Of a stretch of DNA of 64,000 bases, positions 35,336-45,802 are shown in pieces. The first letter of the stretch is position 1, and every line of letters begins with the position of its first letter. The notes under the pieces were generated by a model. It was given only the letters and a program-made list of their open reading frames with translations. It was not told the origin of the DNA and ran no database searches. The position numbers were made by a program, and so were the translations under genes. Source of the DNA: Lineus longissimus (lineage: Eukaryota; Nemertea; Pilidiophora; Heteronemertea; Lineidae); the NCBI RefSeq assembly GCF_910592395.1, contig NC_088320.1, positions 10,850,501 to 10,914,500 of the forward strand, given 5' to 3'.

Positions 35336-35779
35336 GAGACAAGACCACAATTGATTTTTTAAGCCTTTTAGCAGTTAAATTGTCAATGTTTGACCGCGAC
35401 GCATCAAATACTGCGTGCGATTGTGAATCTGAAATTTAGATTATGTTATTCCGGACAGTCGAGCAAGTAAATGGTGAAAAATAAACTGGTAGTTGACCAC
35501 CGAAATTTTTTGATAATCGACAAATTAGACAGACTTTGATATTTCCACTCTTTTCAGCCAACTGGCAGAAAAAACTCAAAACACGCCCCCTATTACCAAA
35601 CTAGCAAAATTCGAAATTAATTTTTTCATCAAATAATTCATTTATATCTGTAGACTTGCCACAGCAAATATTTTTTCAATACCTCTCCAAATATGTACTT
35701 GAGAGTTAATAACATGCACTCGCCTAATTGATAGGCCTCGACTCTCCAACCTATGAATATTCATTAGTGGTCTTGTCTC
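35336..35779 (+). mobile_element. 444-bp element, copy 2 of a direct pair
   Basis: GAGACAAGACCAC…GTGGTCTTGTCTC ends and internal sequence as in 33206-33640 with scattered substitutions. The DIRS right terminal repeat resumes directly after it (GTATAGGGGCG). Confidence 0.65.
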
Positions 35780-35892
35780 GTATAGGGGCGCCGCCTAGGT
35801 GTAGCTAAGTGAACTAGCTAAGAGATTTCTTCCTCGGGTGTGTCCGAATGGAGTACACATGCAAAAGTCTGACCTGGGTAGAGTATGAACGA
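35780..35892. repeat. DIRS right inverted terminal repeat, outer part
   Basis: Reverse complement of 26413-26570. Ends ATGAACGACACAAAATT, after which pearl-like sequence resumes. Confidence 0.85.
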
Positions 35893-36055
35893 CACAAAAT
35901 TCAGTGTTAGAGGTCACCTGACATTGGGGTCTTATGTACAAAGTTCATAGCTCTAGCAGTTAAGAAATATGCCACAGTTTTTGAAACAGGATACAGACGA
36001 TGACGACGATGGACACAGCGGTATTGTATGATCTCCCCTACGGTGAGCCAAAAAT
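35893..36055 (+). repeat. Pearl-like element, right part after DIRS insertion
   Basis: Continues the unit broken at 26411 and ends with a GACGATGACGACGATGG microsatellite and TACGGTGAGCCAAAAA. Just beyond, TTTGGCTCACCGTA (about 36078-36091) repeats the 3' end in inverse orientation. Confidence 0.7.
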
Positions 36056-36100
36056 CAGCATAATTTGCCCGCTGGATTTGGCTCACCGTAATAGTAATCC

Positions 36101-36337
36101 AAACTTTTGATCACAGCATAATAGTGAAAATAGTCTGTTAAAGAGGCCATTTATATCCGTACCCTACAGCCGACCCTGAACAGTGACGGGGGAGGGGGGA
36201 GATATCAGCTGCCTCAGATTTACACCGCGCACTGACATCTCTTCCGAACAGTGACATTAGACTCTAGCTGACGAAGAATCTAGATTGATACGAAAATTTC
36301 TGGACTATTTTCACTATTATGCTGTGATCAAAAGTTT
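36101..36337. mobile_element. MITE or foldback with perfect 35-bp inverted repeats
   Basis: 36101-36135 (AAACTTTTGATCACAGCATA and so on) is exactly complementary to 36303-36337. The interior is about 170 bp and noncoding. No target duplication is evident. Confidence 0.6.
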
Positions 36338-37059
36338 TTAAACTACTTTGGATAGCTGAAAGTAGTTTGTGAGAAAAAGGGACCTTTTTGGCTAATGAGA
36401 GAAAGTGCCAAAGTACACAATGGCACCATAAGACCATCATATAACTCAATGATGAAAATTCCAGCATCAATAGTTACGCTCCAGAAACCAATTACAGCCA
36501 ATTAAGGCTATTTGACCCCTGTTTTGAATAGTTTGTAAATTTTGGTGGTTCTTTTTCCTGCCTCTTTGTATTAAGTCATTTTCTTTCCTATGATACCTCA
36601 TCACGTCGGCCCTTTGTTATTGTATTGATTACGTCAGGTTAATTTCAGTTGCATTTTTACGTCATTTTAAGAGTTAATCACCAGGCGTATGTCCTGTTTT
36701 CCTGTTGCTTAGGAATACGTACTCTTAAGATTATGAGTATGATTTGCTTCTCTCTGATTTATGTCTTTCATTCGATAATATTCATTTGTAAGACTACGTA
36801 TTTCATTTGTCTTATCTTTGCCTTCTGCCTTTTGCAGAACGTGTGTACTTGCAACTGTTCCATTGTGAATGTGATTTCGTCATCGAATATAAACCAACCC
36901 ATGCGACCTTGAAAAGTATGTCAAATCAAAAACCCGGATATTATGTAATGTAGTCTCATAAGCAATGTCCACAGTAAATGTCATGATTTCAGCGAGCAGA
37001 GTACATGAGATAAAGCCAAATGTAGTGCAGTCGTATGTAAATCCAGTTTAAGATGGCAG
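36338..37059. other. No recognised gene
   Basis: A/T-rich. The last 70 bp may belong to the truncated LINE that follows. Confidence 0.35.
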
Positions 37060-37096
37060 AATACGCAATGTCAGGCAATTTGTACTCCCTGCTAAT

Positions 37097-37618
37097 ATGT
37101 CTGTCCGCTTTCGTAAATCTACCATTCCGAGTGCCATCAAAGTTTGGGAAACTGTACCCACGCACATCAAACAAAGTTACACGCGTAATTCTTTTAAATT
37201 CAAACTCAGAACCTCTTTGAGAGGCAAAGCAGACGTATGTACTACAAAAAGACTGGACTTATCTCGCTCCGAGGAAATAAACCTCAATAAGGTCAAATGT
37301 GACCTCCTTTTCAAACATCATTTTTTTACTCATAATTTTGATATTGATCCATCATGTGCCTGTGGTTACAGATCCCAAACAACAAAACACCTCTTCTTAC
37401 AATGCCCTCTTGCTCAAAACATCAGAGCTGACCTTCTTCAGGACCTTGGACAACTGCCTTCCTTAAATCATGTATTTTTCACTTTAAACCTAAACCAAAA
37501 GCTTGTCATTTTACTTCACGGGCACCAAGCGTTCCCATGTATAATCAATCAAAAGATTGTTTCTCGCGCAGCCAAATTTACTGGGGAACTGCTTGGTGTC
37601 ACTTACACTTTTTTGTGA
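37097..37618 (+). pseudogene. LINE polyprotein C-terminal fragment
   Basis: 173 codons. The RFRKSTIPSAIKVWETVP block is the conserved segment after the RT thumb in several LINE clades, and CACGYRSQTTKHLFLQC is the C-terminal CCHC-like zinc motif. The frame ends at TGA. Upstream sequence (37060-37096) continues the similarity out of frame. The clade is not determined. Confidence 0.65.
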
Positions 37619-37747
37619 TTGTTATTGCTGTTACATACCTAGTGTGTTTTGGTTTTTTGTTTTGTTTTTTCCCCTGCATTTTCTTCCTTTCTTTTTCATA
37701 TTGCCTTGTGGCTAAAATATAGAATATATGTCTGTACCAAACTGTAC

Positions 37748-37790
37748 AGCCAGGGCTGCTAATGTCCCCTCGGGGACCTTAGCCCTGGCT
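37748..37790 (+). promoter_or_regulatory. LINE 3' UTR hairpin
   Basis: The outer stem AGCCAGGGCT/AGCCCTGGCT and inner stem GTCCCC/GGGGAC are both perfect, giving a two-step stem-loop just before the polyadenylation signal. LINE reverse transcriptases of several clades recognise 3' RNA stem-loops, so this is a plausible RT-binding structure. Confidence 0.6.
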
Positions 37791-37845
37791 AAATTCATCT
37801 TTGTATATTAAATATGTTTGTTGTCATAATAAAAATACAATTGAA

Positions 37846-38516
37846 AATGGCACCAAAGAAAATTACCGGTACCAACTAAGTACAGCATTTTGGTTATAAA
37901 GTTGACTGAATTGCAGGGTTATTGAAGAGTGTACATGTCACATGGAAATTGGTTGACATCTGTTTAACAGTTTAGCAGTACTAGGACTTTGTTGGATTTT
38001 CAAGATGAACACCTGGTGGCCATATTCGTCACAGGATTTGACTGAACATTAGGGGTATTGATAAGAGTACATAGATATATAATCTCATGAAGTTTGGTTG
38101 CAATCCGACTTTGTTTAATTTTCAAGGTGGCCGCCTGGCGGCCATATTTGAAGTCCGAGCGGGACAATTTTTTGGGGTAGGATAGAGGGTCCCTAGATAC
38201 ATGTCCTCACAAGTTTAGAACCTTCTAGCTCAAATAGAAACGAAACGTGCCACCTATCGGTGACTTTGGTGCCAAGTGGTTGAGATTGCCTTTTATCAAC
38301 ACTCGCCAGTGCGTGCTGTGCGTTATGGTAACTATGAGTGCATCTCACAGGCTTTATTCCGATTACGGCGTAGTCAATCATAATTGATCGGGCTAACTAA
38401 AGGATTACATTAACAGCCATGTATGCATGGAGAATGTACAATTTACTCTAGGTTTCCAAGACATGTGAAAGTTTTCAGGGCCACCCAGACCCTATAGAGT
38501 TAGTTGAAATACATAC
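37846..38516. repeat. Diverged tandem-core-like repeat, otherwise nothing
   Basis: About 38005-38255 has two CCTGGYGGCCATATT blocks 105 bp apart and GAAACGTGCCACC, features of the tandem-core families, but no termini. Confidence 0.35.
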
Positions 38517-38675
38517 CTAAATTTGACACAGAAAATTTTAGCAAATTCTTGGAAGAGGTCAACAAATGAATTTTCATTCATTTCTCCTGGGTCAAGGCTG
38601 AGAGCATTCGCTAAGAGAGATATGAGAGAATCAAGGAAGTCATCCACCCGCTGTAAGGCACGCATGACATTCAGC
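38517..38675 (-). CDS. Internal exon of an unidentified host gene
   Basis: Minus strand. The acceptor ATCTTTTTTTCAG ends at 38676, and a 159-bp open exon follows with donor TTTAG|GTATGT. It encodes LNVMRALQRVDDFLDSLISL and continues to FAKIFCVKF, a helix-rich, leucine-heavy segment. It starts with one base and ends with two bases of split codons (phase 2-2). Its end is compatible with the exon at 23804-23945 across a 14.6-kb interval filled with transposons. The protein family was not recognised. Confidence 0.6.
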
Positions 38676-38921
38676 CTGAAAAAAAGATTTGTAACTATAA
38701 AACTCAGCACCGAGTGATTATTTTCATATACAGTATAAATGAGGATAAAGGTAACTAGAGCCTAGACATTGTCATTGATTATGAGCTATCACTGAGATAC
38801 CCCCACTTGCTCAGCTGCATCTATGACTTGGCATATCGACTATATATGCAAAAATAAAAGTAACAGCAAACTGCTAAATAGCACAACCAATTCAATTACA
38901 TGCAAAAAACTAAGATAGTAT

Positions 38922-39765
38922 ATAGGTCAAACCAAAGTCGGTATGACATGTGATATATCGTTGCTTGAAGTACCTACCATAAAAAATATTAAACGAAAAC
39001 AAGTCACTAATAAGCGAGATATTGCACTTTATACCTTTTCTAGTTTTGGCCTCCTGGTGGCCAAGTGGAGAATAAGATCGGATCGAAATTCAATGTTCGA
39101 GGTTACAGGACGTAGGGAGTCATGTTTACCAAATTAAAAGTTCATAGCTTTAGCGGCAAAGAAACGTGCCATAGTTACACTCCAACAGCCAATTTACATC
39201 ATTTGACCTATGTGACCTTGAAAGTCAGGTAAAATCAAAAACCCGTAGGATATGTGATGTATCCTTGCAAGGGAAACCTACCATAAAAATTTTATCGAAA
39301 AACGAGTCACTCATAAGAGAGATATCACACTTTTTAGGTTCCAACTTCTAGCCCCCTGGTGGCCAAGGCAAAAATTTGATCGAACTGAAATTCGGTGTCA
39401 AGAGGTGACATGACATAGGGAGTCATGGGTACCACATTTCAAGTTCATAGCTTTAGTGATTAAGAAACGTGCCATAGTTACAATAAAATGCCAACTTACA
39501 CCATTTGACCTTTGTGACTTTGAAAATAACCTCAAATCGAAAACCCATACGATATGTGATGTATCCTTGCTAGAAGTCCCTACCATAAAATATCATCGAA
39601 AAAAAGTCGCTAATTAGCGAGATATTGCATGTTTTACCTTTATTAGTTTTAGCCCCCTGGTGGCCAAGTCCAGAATCAGATTAGAATGAAATTCAGTGTC
39701 AGTGGTTATATAATGTAAGGAGTAATGTGTACCGAATTTCAAGTTCATAGCTTTAGCATAAGGTG
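38922..39765 (+). repeat. Pearl-like core array without ends
   Basis: Blocks C-CCTGGTGGCC near 39051, 39351 and 39652 (period about 300 bp). Neither the 5' hairpin nor the GGTGAGCCAAAAA end is present. Confidence 0.55.
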
Positions 39766-42094
39766 AATGTTAAATGGCAAAATATGCTTTTCAAGATGGC
39801 CGCTTTCCAAATCAAAAGAAAAAAATGTAGTATAGCGAAAAAAGAAAAAGAATTTCTTTTGAGTTAAAAAAGAGCGGGAAATTCAAATCAAGATAAATCT
39901 AGGTCAACACAGATTTTTTGCTTCGTAACGCCATACAACTGGTAGTATCAATCAAAACTATTCCAATTTTATATCGAAACCTACTTGCATACAGCCTTCC
40001 TCAAATTTATTTCAAGCCTCTATCTATTAGAATAAAGCGACAAAAAATGTCTTTGTTATTTACGCCTTTTGCCCCCTGGCGAGAATTTAAGTCGAATTAG
40101 CTAAATTTTCTGTCAGCAGCATATCAATGTGCTGTTCTTCCTGTTGGCCAGATTTGAAGTGCCTAGGCCTTACAGTGTTCTTCACAGGATCTGATTTATA
40201 AGGGGCGGATTTTGGCCCGAATTACTGACCATGGAGGCACCGGAAGGGTGCCTGAGTCTTGGCCCTCCCCCAGAAAAATTTTGAAATCTAGAGGCTTCGA
40301 GATGCGATTTCAGCTATTTAGTTGGCACGAAATTCATAGAAATTGAGCCCATATATTACGCCGAAAAATTTCCAAAGTTGTGTCGGGACGGAACTTGAGC
40401 ATAATGATTCTCAGCTGAGTGAAGTGGTACCGTAAGCGCATGTTAATATCAGAGATGTCAAATCTCCGCCGATCGGAAAGTTGGGTCCTGACATTCCTGC
40501 AGAAATGCAATAAAAATCACAGGGGGGTAGGTTAGATTTGGATCCTTCTTGGGAGCTTCCTACCTGCATTCCATTCTAAGCCCGATCGCCTGCCAGAAAC
40601 CATTCCCGCCAACGATACCGCTTCACGACCCGGCCGCATGTCGCACTAGAAAATCAATACTGGTAATTTATGCGTAGCTCTGGCAATACATGCCCGCACT
40701 TCGGTTGATCAAAGGACATTAAATCCCAGATGGAGGCCAGCGAACCAGGGTACATTCATGAATTAGCCGGGTGAATGAGCAACTATCGTATTCATGACCA
40801 ATATTTGATAGTACTCTGCTGATTGGTCAGAAATCCTGACGTCATCCACTTCGGAGCAGTTCGGTAGATTTCACCGTGATTCGTATTCCAATTCCTGGCG
40901 ACAGCATTGGCGCTGCAAGCGCTGCTTTCACAGACAGGCCCGGTTGTCATGAAGGCCACGCCCTAACCAATCAAAATTTATCATTTACGCCAGACGGGTG
41001 TCAGAAGACCAAATATAGATCAAAGAAGACGGAGTTAGTGGAGTTACAAGGTCATTAAATTATGCCTACATGTATTATCGCCAGTTCACAGTGCACACTT
41101 CAAAGGGATGTTTGACATTGATTGAAACATGTTCCCGGTGATGGAATTGAATGGAAACTCTTGGATTTGAATGGAAATGCTTGGTTTTCCATGGATATAT
41201 TTTCGATCGACCATGTCAACAGACTGACTAACAAAAATAACAATGTTGAAAAAGTTTTCCGATCTACGCTTTGTGGTGGCAGTGACAGGTCCGACCACTA
41301 CTGGCCCGACCACAGCTGTCTGCATGTACATAAGACTGGTAGGCTCCGTCAATAGCCAAATATACAAGCAATGATAGAAACCTAACCTTTTGCTAATACT
41401 ACGTTAAGAATTATGTTGTAACAGAGGCCGGCCTACGATTGACGGCAGGCCAAGACCTAAATCTTGACCATTTTTATGGTGTTAATTTCAAGTTAGATTC
41501 TACAAAATCAAATGTTTTTATGACTTCATATTTTCAAAAGCTAGCCATCTAACTTTAGCAGTTTTATCCCAACCGCAAGTATAAGCAGTTCTATGCCTAC
41601 CAGTATTCATCTTGGCTTATCCACATGTAGCAGTGAGTCAAGAACCTTACTTAGATGTGCCGGCATGTCAAAGAGGTTTGTTAACTCAATATAAGTCAGG
41701 AGATTAGCTCCTGGTTTTATCATACTTGTTTTTATGTGAAGTAACTTAGTTAGTTTAAGGCATATTGGTCAAATTGGATTTCTATAAAGTAGCTAGATTG
41801 GGTGAGGTGTGTGTTTTCTTAGCAACTGTTTAAGCCAAGGCAGGCTTGGCCTGAAAGCCCAGTTATTTTCAAATCGTTGATAGCTTACCAAGAGATTACC
41901 ATTATGTAACAACTCCAGCCAAGTAAGATTGGTATCTAGCGAAGGTTGCAAAGGAGGCAAGTTGTGGCCTCAATTTGAGTAGACTTATCTGATTGGTTCT
42001 GGACACCCGAGGGGTTGACCTTAGGGGTTCCAAATAGGTCCTGAGTGGTCTCTTATTGGTCAAAGTCTTCATCAGAATATTCATCGGGGCGCAC
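39766..42094. other. No recognised gene; possible LTR body at its end
   Basis: No convincing exon. About 41630-42094 may be the U3 part of an LTR given the promoter and polyadenylation pair just after it, but LTR borders were not established. Confidence 0.3.
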
Positions 42095-42149
42095 TATATA
42101 ACCCAGGGCCTCAGCGGTAAACGCACTTCTGGAATACCTTGACAATAAA
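42095..42149 (+). promoter_or_regulatory. LTR-like TATA box and polyadenylation signal
   Basis: TATATAA at 42095-42101 and AATAAA at 42144-42149 are about 45 bp apart, upstream of a gag frame. This spacing is typical of an LTR R region. No matching second LTR was seen in the window. Confidence 0.35.
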
Positions 42150-42182
42150 AGACATCTTAACAACATATATCATCTCTTCATC

Positions 42183-43379
42183 TTGAACCTTTCAGTTACA
42201 AATCGGTTGGTTTGGATTGACACACCTAGTGAGGAGACAGCCTCAAACGGAGAAGAAGAAGCAACCCCAGAACCTGAACTCGAGTCTGCACTAGACGAAC
42301 TAACACCTGAGGCGGAGCCAGAAGTCACAGACGTTGCCAACACAGAAACAGCACTCGAAACCCCGGACATCCAACCAGAAGAGCCACAACTCAATGTTCC
42401 AGCTCAGGAAGAAGTAGAAGTCATAGAAGAACAAGAACCGGAACAGCCAAAACTCAACATTCCAGAAGAAGAAGACGTCATAGAAGGACCAGAACCAGAA
42501 CCGGAAGTACCCAATATGGCGACCATGGCACCCGTGATGCTCACCAAATTTGACGGAAGCCAGAACACAGATCTGTGGTGGTCCCTATTGACACGTCTCA
42601 GGGCGGCCATGACGTGGGATGGAGCAGCGGCTACCAATTGGTTCCCTTTGTACCTTGACAAGGCGGCAGTTACTTGGTATGGGAGCCTCCCAGATGCGAC
42701 CAGGACGGATGCGACTTTACTGGAGGCGGCCTTCAAAACCAGATACCGCCAGCGGCCACTGGACATGTCAATGTTGTCCAATTCGCAAGGAGACACGGAA
42801 TCTGTGACATCTTTTGTGGACAGAATGCAGGTAGCATTCGAGGGACACGACTTGCCTGACAAGGTTGTGCTTATGGTAGTGTTAAATGGACTTAAACCCT
42901 AGCTCAAGGCAATCATCATTCCCCAAGACCCAAAGACATTCGAGGACCTTGTAAAACAAAGTAGGATAGCAGAAAGAACAGTGGAGGAACTAAAAACCTC
43001 ACCAACAACAGTGGCAGCCATTAATTTGCCAGAGATCGCTGCCCTCAACAGCAGAATAGACAGTCTCACCAAGGCAGTGTTTGCGTTTCGCCAGCCTCCA
43101 ACCAATCAGCCACACCAAGAGGATCAGAAACAGCAGCAGCGTGCTAGAGAATGTTCAGGATGTGGTAAGTTTTGCATTACAAGATCTCAATGTCCTGCTC
43201 AAATCAAAACTTGCTACAAGTGTGGTAAACTTAATCATTTTGGAAGGGTTTGCCGCAGTGCTGTGCGTAATTTCCAACAAAATCAGCCACACCAAAGCCA
43301 GTACAATCAACCGCCAATGTGGCAAAACGCCCAAACTCAACCACAGCAGTTTGCTCATCGTCCTCAATCTAGGCTCTAG
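42183..43379 (+). pseudogene. LTR-retrotransposon Gag with one in-frame stop
   Basis: One frame of about 398 codons broken by TAG at 42900-42902. The N-terminal part is acidic and Pro/Glu-rich. The first ATG is at 42516 (MATMAPVMLTKFDGSQ); upstream codons would need another start or splicing. The gag core has WYGSLPDATRTDATLLEAAF and FVDRMQVAFEG. The C terminus carries a CCHC zinc knuckle, CYKCGKLNHFGRVC, preceded by a second Cys-rich stretch. Gag assembles particles and packages element RNA. No protease or RT follows: a foldback element begins at about 43380, so the pol part is lost or lies elsewhere. Confidence 0.7.
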
Positions 43380-44166
43380 GAAAATTCGTCCCCGGAAAAT
43401 TTATCCCCGAGGAAAATTCGTCCCCGGATAATTCGTCCCCGAGGATAATTCGTCCCTGGAAAATTCGTCCCTGAGGAAAATTTCGTCCCCAGAATATTTG
43501 TCCCTGGAAAATATGTCCCCTAGGATAATTCGTCCCTGGGAAATTCGTGCCCGAGGATAAATCGTCGCTGGAAAATTAAACAAAAGTTGAAAGTTTCTGA
43601 CATTACTTTCTAGTAATAACTACTACTTACTACTTTCGACTTTTCACATTCAGTGTTATATCTCTAGTTACTACCCTACTAGCTACCTACTCCCCTCTTT
43701 TCATAGTAGGTAGAGGTAGGCAGGCGAAATAATTAATTTTTTTACAAATAAGTATTTCTACTGGTCAGAATGAAAGAAAAACTCTAAATTCTTCAATAAA
43801 ATATTTCGCCTGCCTACCTATACCTACTATGAAAATAGTGGGGTAGGTAACTAGCTAGTAGGGTAGTAAAGAGAGATGTAACACTGAATGAGAAAAATCG
43901 AAAGTAGTAGTTATTACGACAGTCCATTCGACAAGACTTAAGAGTCTTGGAAAGTAAAGTCAGAAACTTTAAACTTTGTAAAATTTTCTGGGGACGAATT
44001 ATCCTCGGGGACGAACTTTCCAGGGACGAATTATCCTCGGGGACAAATTTTCCGGGGACGAACTATCCTCGGGAACGAATTATCCTCGGGGACGAATTTT
44101 CCGGGGACGAATTTTCCTTGGGGACGAATTATCCGGGGACGAATTTGCGGGGACGAATTTTCCTGT
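43380..44166. mobile_element. Foldback element with short tandem repeats in its arms
   Basis: The outer arms (43380-43570 and about 43985-44166) are arrays of a roughly 18-bp unit, GGGGACGAATTATCCTC and variants, in opposite orientation. The inner arms (about 43585-43731 and 43800-43975) are complementary, including the CTACCTATACCTACTATG region. Only about 70 bp at the centre (43732-43800) is unpaired, so the whole 790 bp can fold. Foldback transposons have this tandem-in-arm design. Open frames within it are repeat artefacts. Confidence 0.75.
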
Positions 44167-44278
44167 AACCATAAAGTGAAGCTAGTGATATCTTAAATTG
44201 TTTCTGAGCTGGATGAAATTGCTGTGTATTGTCGAAAGTGGTGGTTGTAATCTCTTGCTAGTCTCTTAGCTCTCTCCT

Positions 44279-45802
44279 TTAATCCACCCTCCTCCCCCCC
44301 CCCTCTAGTTCTAGCCTGTCCTTATGGTAGTCAATGTCTTTAACTGGCCCCCTTCTCTTGGCTTGATAGAATGCACGCGTTCGAATTGTCCTTACAACTC
44401 GTCGTCTAATCCTAGTTTTTAGCTCGCTTTCCCATTTCTTATAGTACCACTTCCTATTGTCCATTTCTTTCAGACAATTCATTGCTGCTGCTGAAACTCG
44501 GGCACCAAGTCTCTTGAGCTTCAGTGGAATGGACTTTCCCCGTGTATTGTTCATGGTGTGGATTGCTGCATGAACACGACTGCGATAGTTTTTAAGGTGA
44601 GTCACGTTTTTTGGCGCAATCAAATTCAATTGCCGATTGGTACTCTCACAGGCCTGTGTATTTGTCGCATGACGTATCTTTTTTAGACATGTTTTGCTCA
44701 ACTTCATCTCCAGTATGCTTCTCACAAGAAGCTTGTCAGCATCACTCATGTTGAGGTCCTTGGCTGACAACTCCAAGTTGCTTAGTTTGCATGCACTCCA
44801 CCAAGAACCTTGGCCATCGCATACGGTTGTTTCGATTGAACACTGGCTGCAGTCACCGTCGAAACAAGCGATCAGATTGTCCACTATTGTGGCTAAGTTT
44901 TCACCAATTTGGTCAGTGTCCCCATGATACTTTTTAAACAGGGTATCGAAAATTGTGGATGCACGGATTGCAATATCACTGGAGAGACATTTCTTCGCCT
45001 CTGCTGCATCAGGTGCCTTTATACCAACAAACATTCCCTTTGAAAATTGGGCTCTCATGCCTTTACGAAATTGGACTTGGCCCAAATGATATGTATCCGA
45101 CATTCTTTCTACTTTTAAGGCCTTCCCAAGAAAGGTGCTGAAAGCATCCTCCATGCCAGCACTACATTTACCGTCACCGTCGGTTGTACAGCAATGAACA
45201 AGTAAGTGATTAGCTGCCAACTCTAACCAAACTATATTACCAATGTCATATTCCCTGAGAACTTGATAATCTGGAAGATTCGCCTTGCATCCATCATGTG
45301 CTTCATCTGTGCCACACTTTGGTTGGAACCCTCTTCCTAAAAGCCATGCCCCCTTATAACACAGTTTGTCAAGTATACCTACTGCAATGATTTTGTGGGA
45401 CGGTGTCTCATTTTCACGAACTAATCCCACCGCTTGAGTCGCGGCTTGACCGGGCCTACTTCGTCTGGCAATAGTAAAACTATTATAGACTGTGTCCATT
45501 TGAACACTGACACCTGATTGATCACATCTCATTCTTTTCACCTCTTTTAGATAATTCTGTTGTCTCTTCAAGTCATCCTTATTGAGTTCAACAGTTTCCA
45601 TCCCAACCCTATTGACGTTGTTTTGTAAACTTGATTTTGACATTGGTGGAACATTTGCGATTGACAGTAATGTCCTAGTCTTTGATTGACTACCAATTTC
45701 CTGAGAAGCCAGTGCCCATGCAACATTTATTTCAGCCTGCTTTGCACCACGACCTTGCTTCTCTATTTCATTATAAAGTTTAAAATAATGTAGCAGCTCC
45801 AA
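44279..45802 (-). CDS. Mutator-like DDE transposase, C-terminal main part
   Basis: About 507 codons with no internal stop. The order fits eukaryotic Mutator-like transposases: an EINVAWALASQEIGSQ-type N-terminal block, first acidic residue in QMDTVYNS, PGQAATQAVG, IIAVGILDKLC, second Asp in CCTTDGDGKC, and ATNTQACESTNRQL supplying the glutamate, followed by a Lys/Arg-rich C terminus. It would cut and paste its own DNA. The frame's first codon here is TTG and not a true start; N-terminal coding sequence lies at 47472-48122. It is intact over its length, so it may be recently active. Confidence 0.65.
   Translation of the reverse strand: MELLHYFKLYNEIEKQGRGAKQAEINVAWALASQEIGSQSKTRTLLSIANVPPMSKSSLQNNVNRVGMETVELNKDDLKRQQNYLKEVKRMRCDQSGVSVQMDTVYNSFTIARRSRPGQAATQAVGLVRENETPSHKIIAVGILDKLCYKGAWLLGRGFQPKCGTDEAHDGCKANLPDYQVLREYDIGNIVWLELAANHLLVHCCTTDGDGKCSAGMEDAFSTFLGKALKVERMSDTYHLGQVQFRKGMRAQFSKGMFVGIKAPDAAEAKKCLSSDIAIRASTIFDTLFKKYHGDTDQIGENLATIVDNLIACFDGDCSQCSIETTVCDGQGSWWSACKLSNLELSAKDLNMSDADKLLVRSILEMKLSKTCLKKIRHATNTQACESTNRQLNLIAPKNVTHLKNYRSRVHAAIHTMNNTRGKSIPLKLKRLGARVSAAAMNCLKEMDNRKWYYKKWESELKTRIRRRVVRTIRTRAFYQAKRRGPVKDIDYHKDRLELEGGGRRVD

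Larger units (their letters stand above)
26412..35892 (-). mobile_element. DIRS-type tyrosine-recombinase retrotransposon with nested insertions
   Basis: The element encodes, on the minus strand, a gag-like protein, reverse transcriptase/RNase H and a tyrosine recombinase, with no integrase. The ends are inverted repeats: 26413-26610 matches the reverse complement of 33160-33205 joined to 35780-35890. An internal complementary region at 26672-26757 holds copies of both termini joined head to head, the hallmark of DIRS elements. Later insertions are a 180-bp MITE (27404-27583), a pearl-like element (32014-32878) and a composite (33206-35779). Without these the element would be about 5.9 kb, a normal DIRS length. 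All ORFs are broken, so this copy is inactive. Confidence 0.9.
37060..37845 (+). mobile_element. 5'-truncated LINE 3' end
   Basis: Holds the C-terminal part of a LINE polyprotein, a structured 3' UTR and AATAAA (37828-37833). The reverse transcriptase catalytic part is missing, as in typical truncated insertions. Confidence 0.65.

Noticed and set aside
43401-44168. Short repetitive proteins with SRDELSSGT motifs
   Set aside because: Translations of the foldback element's tandem repeat arms.
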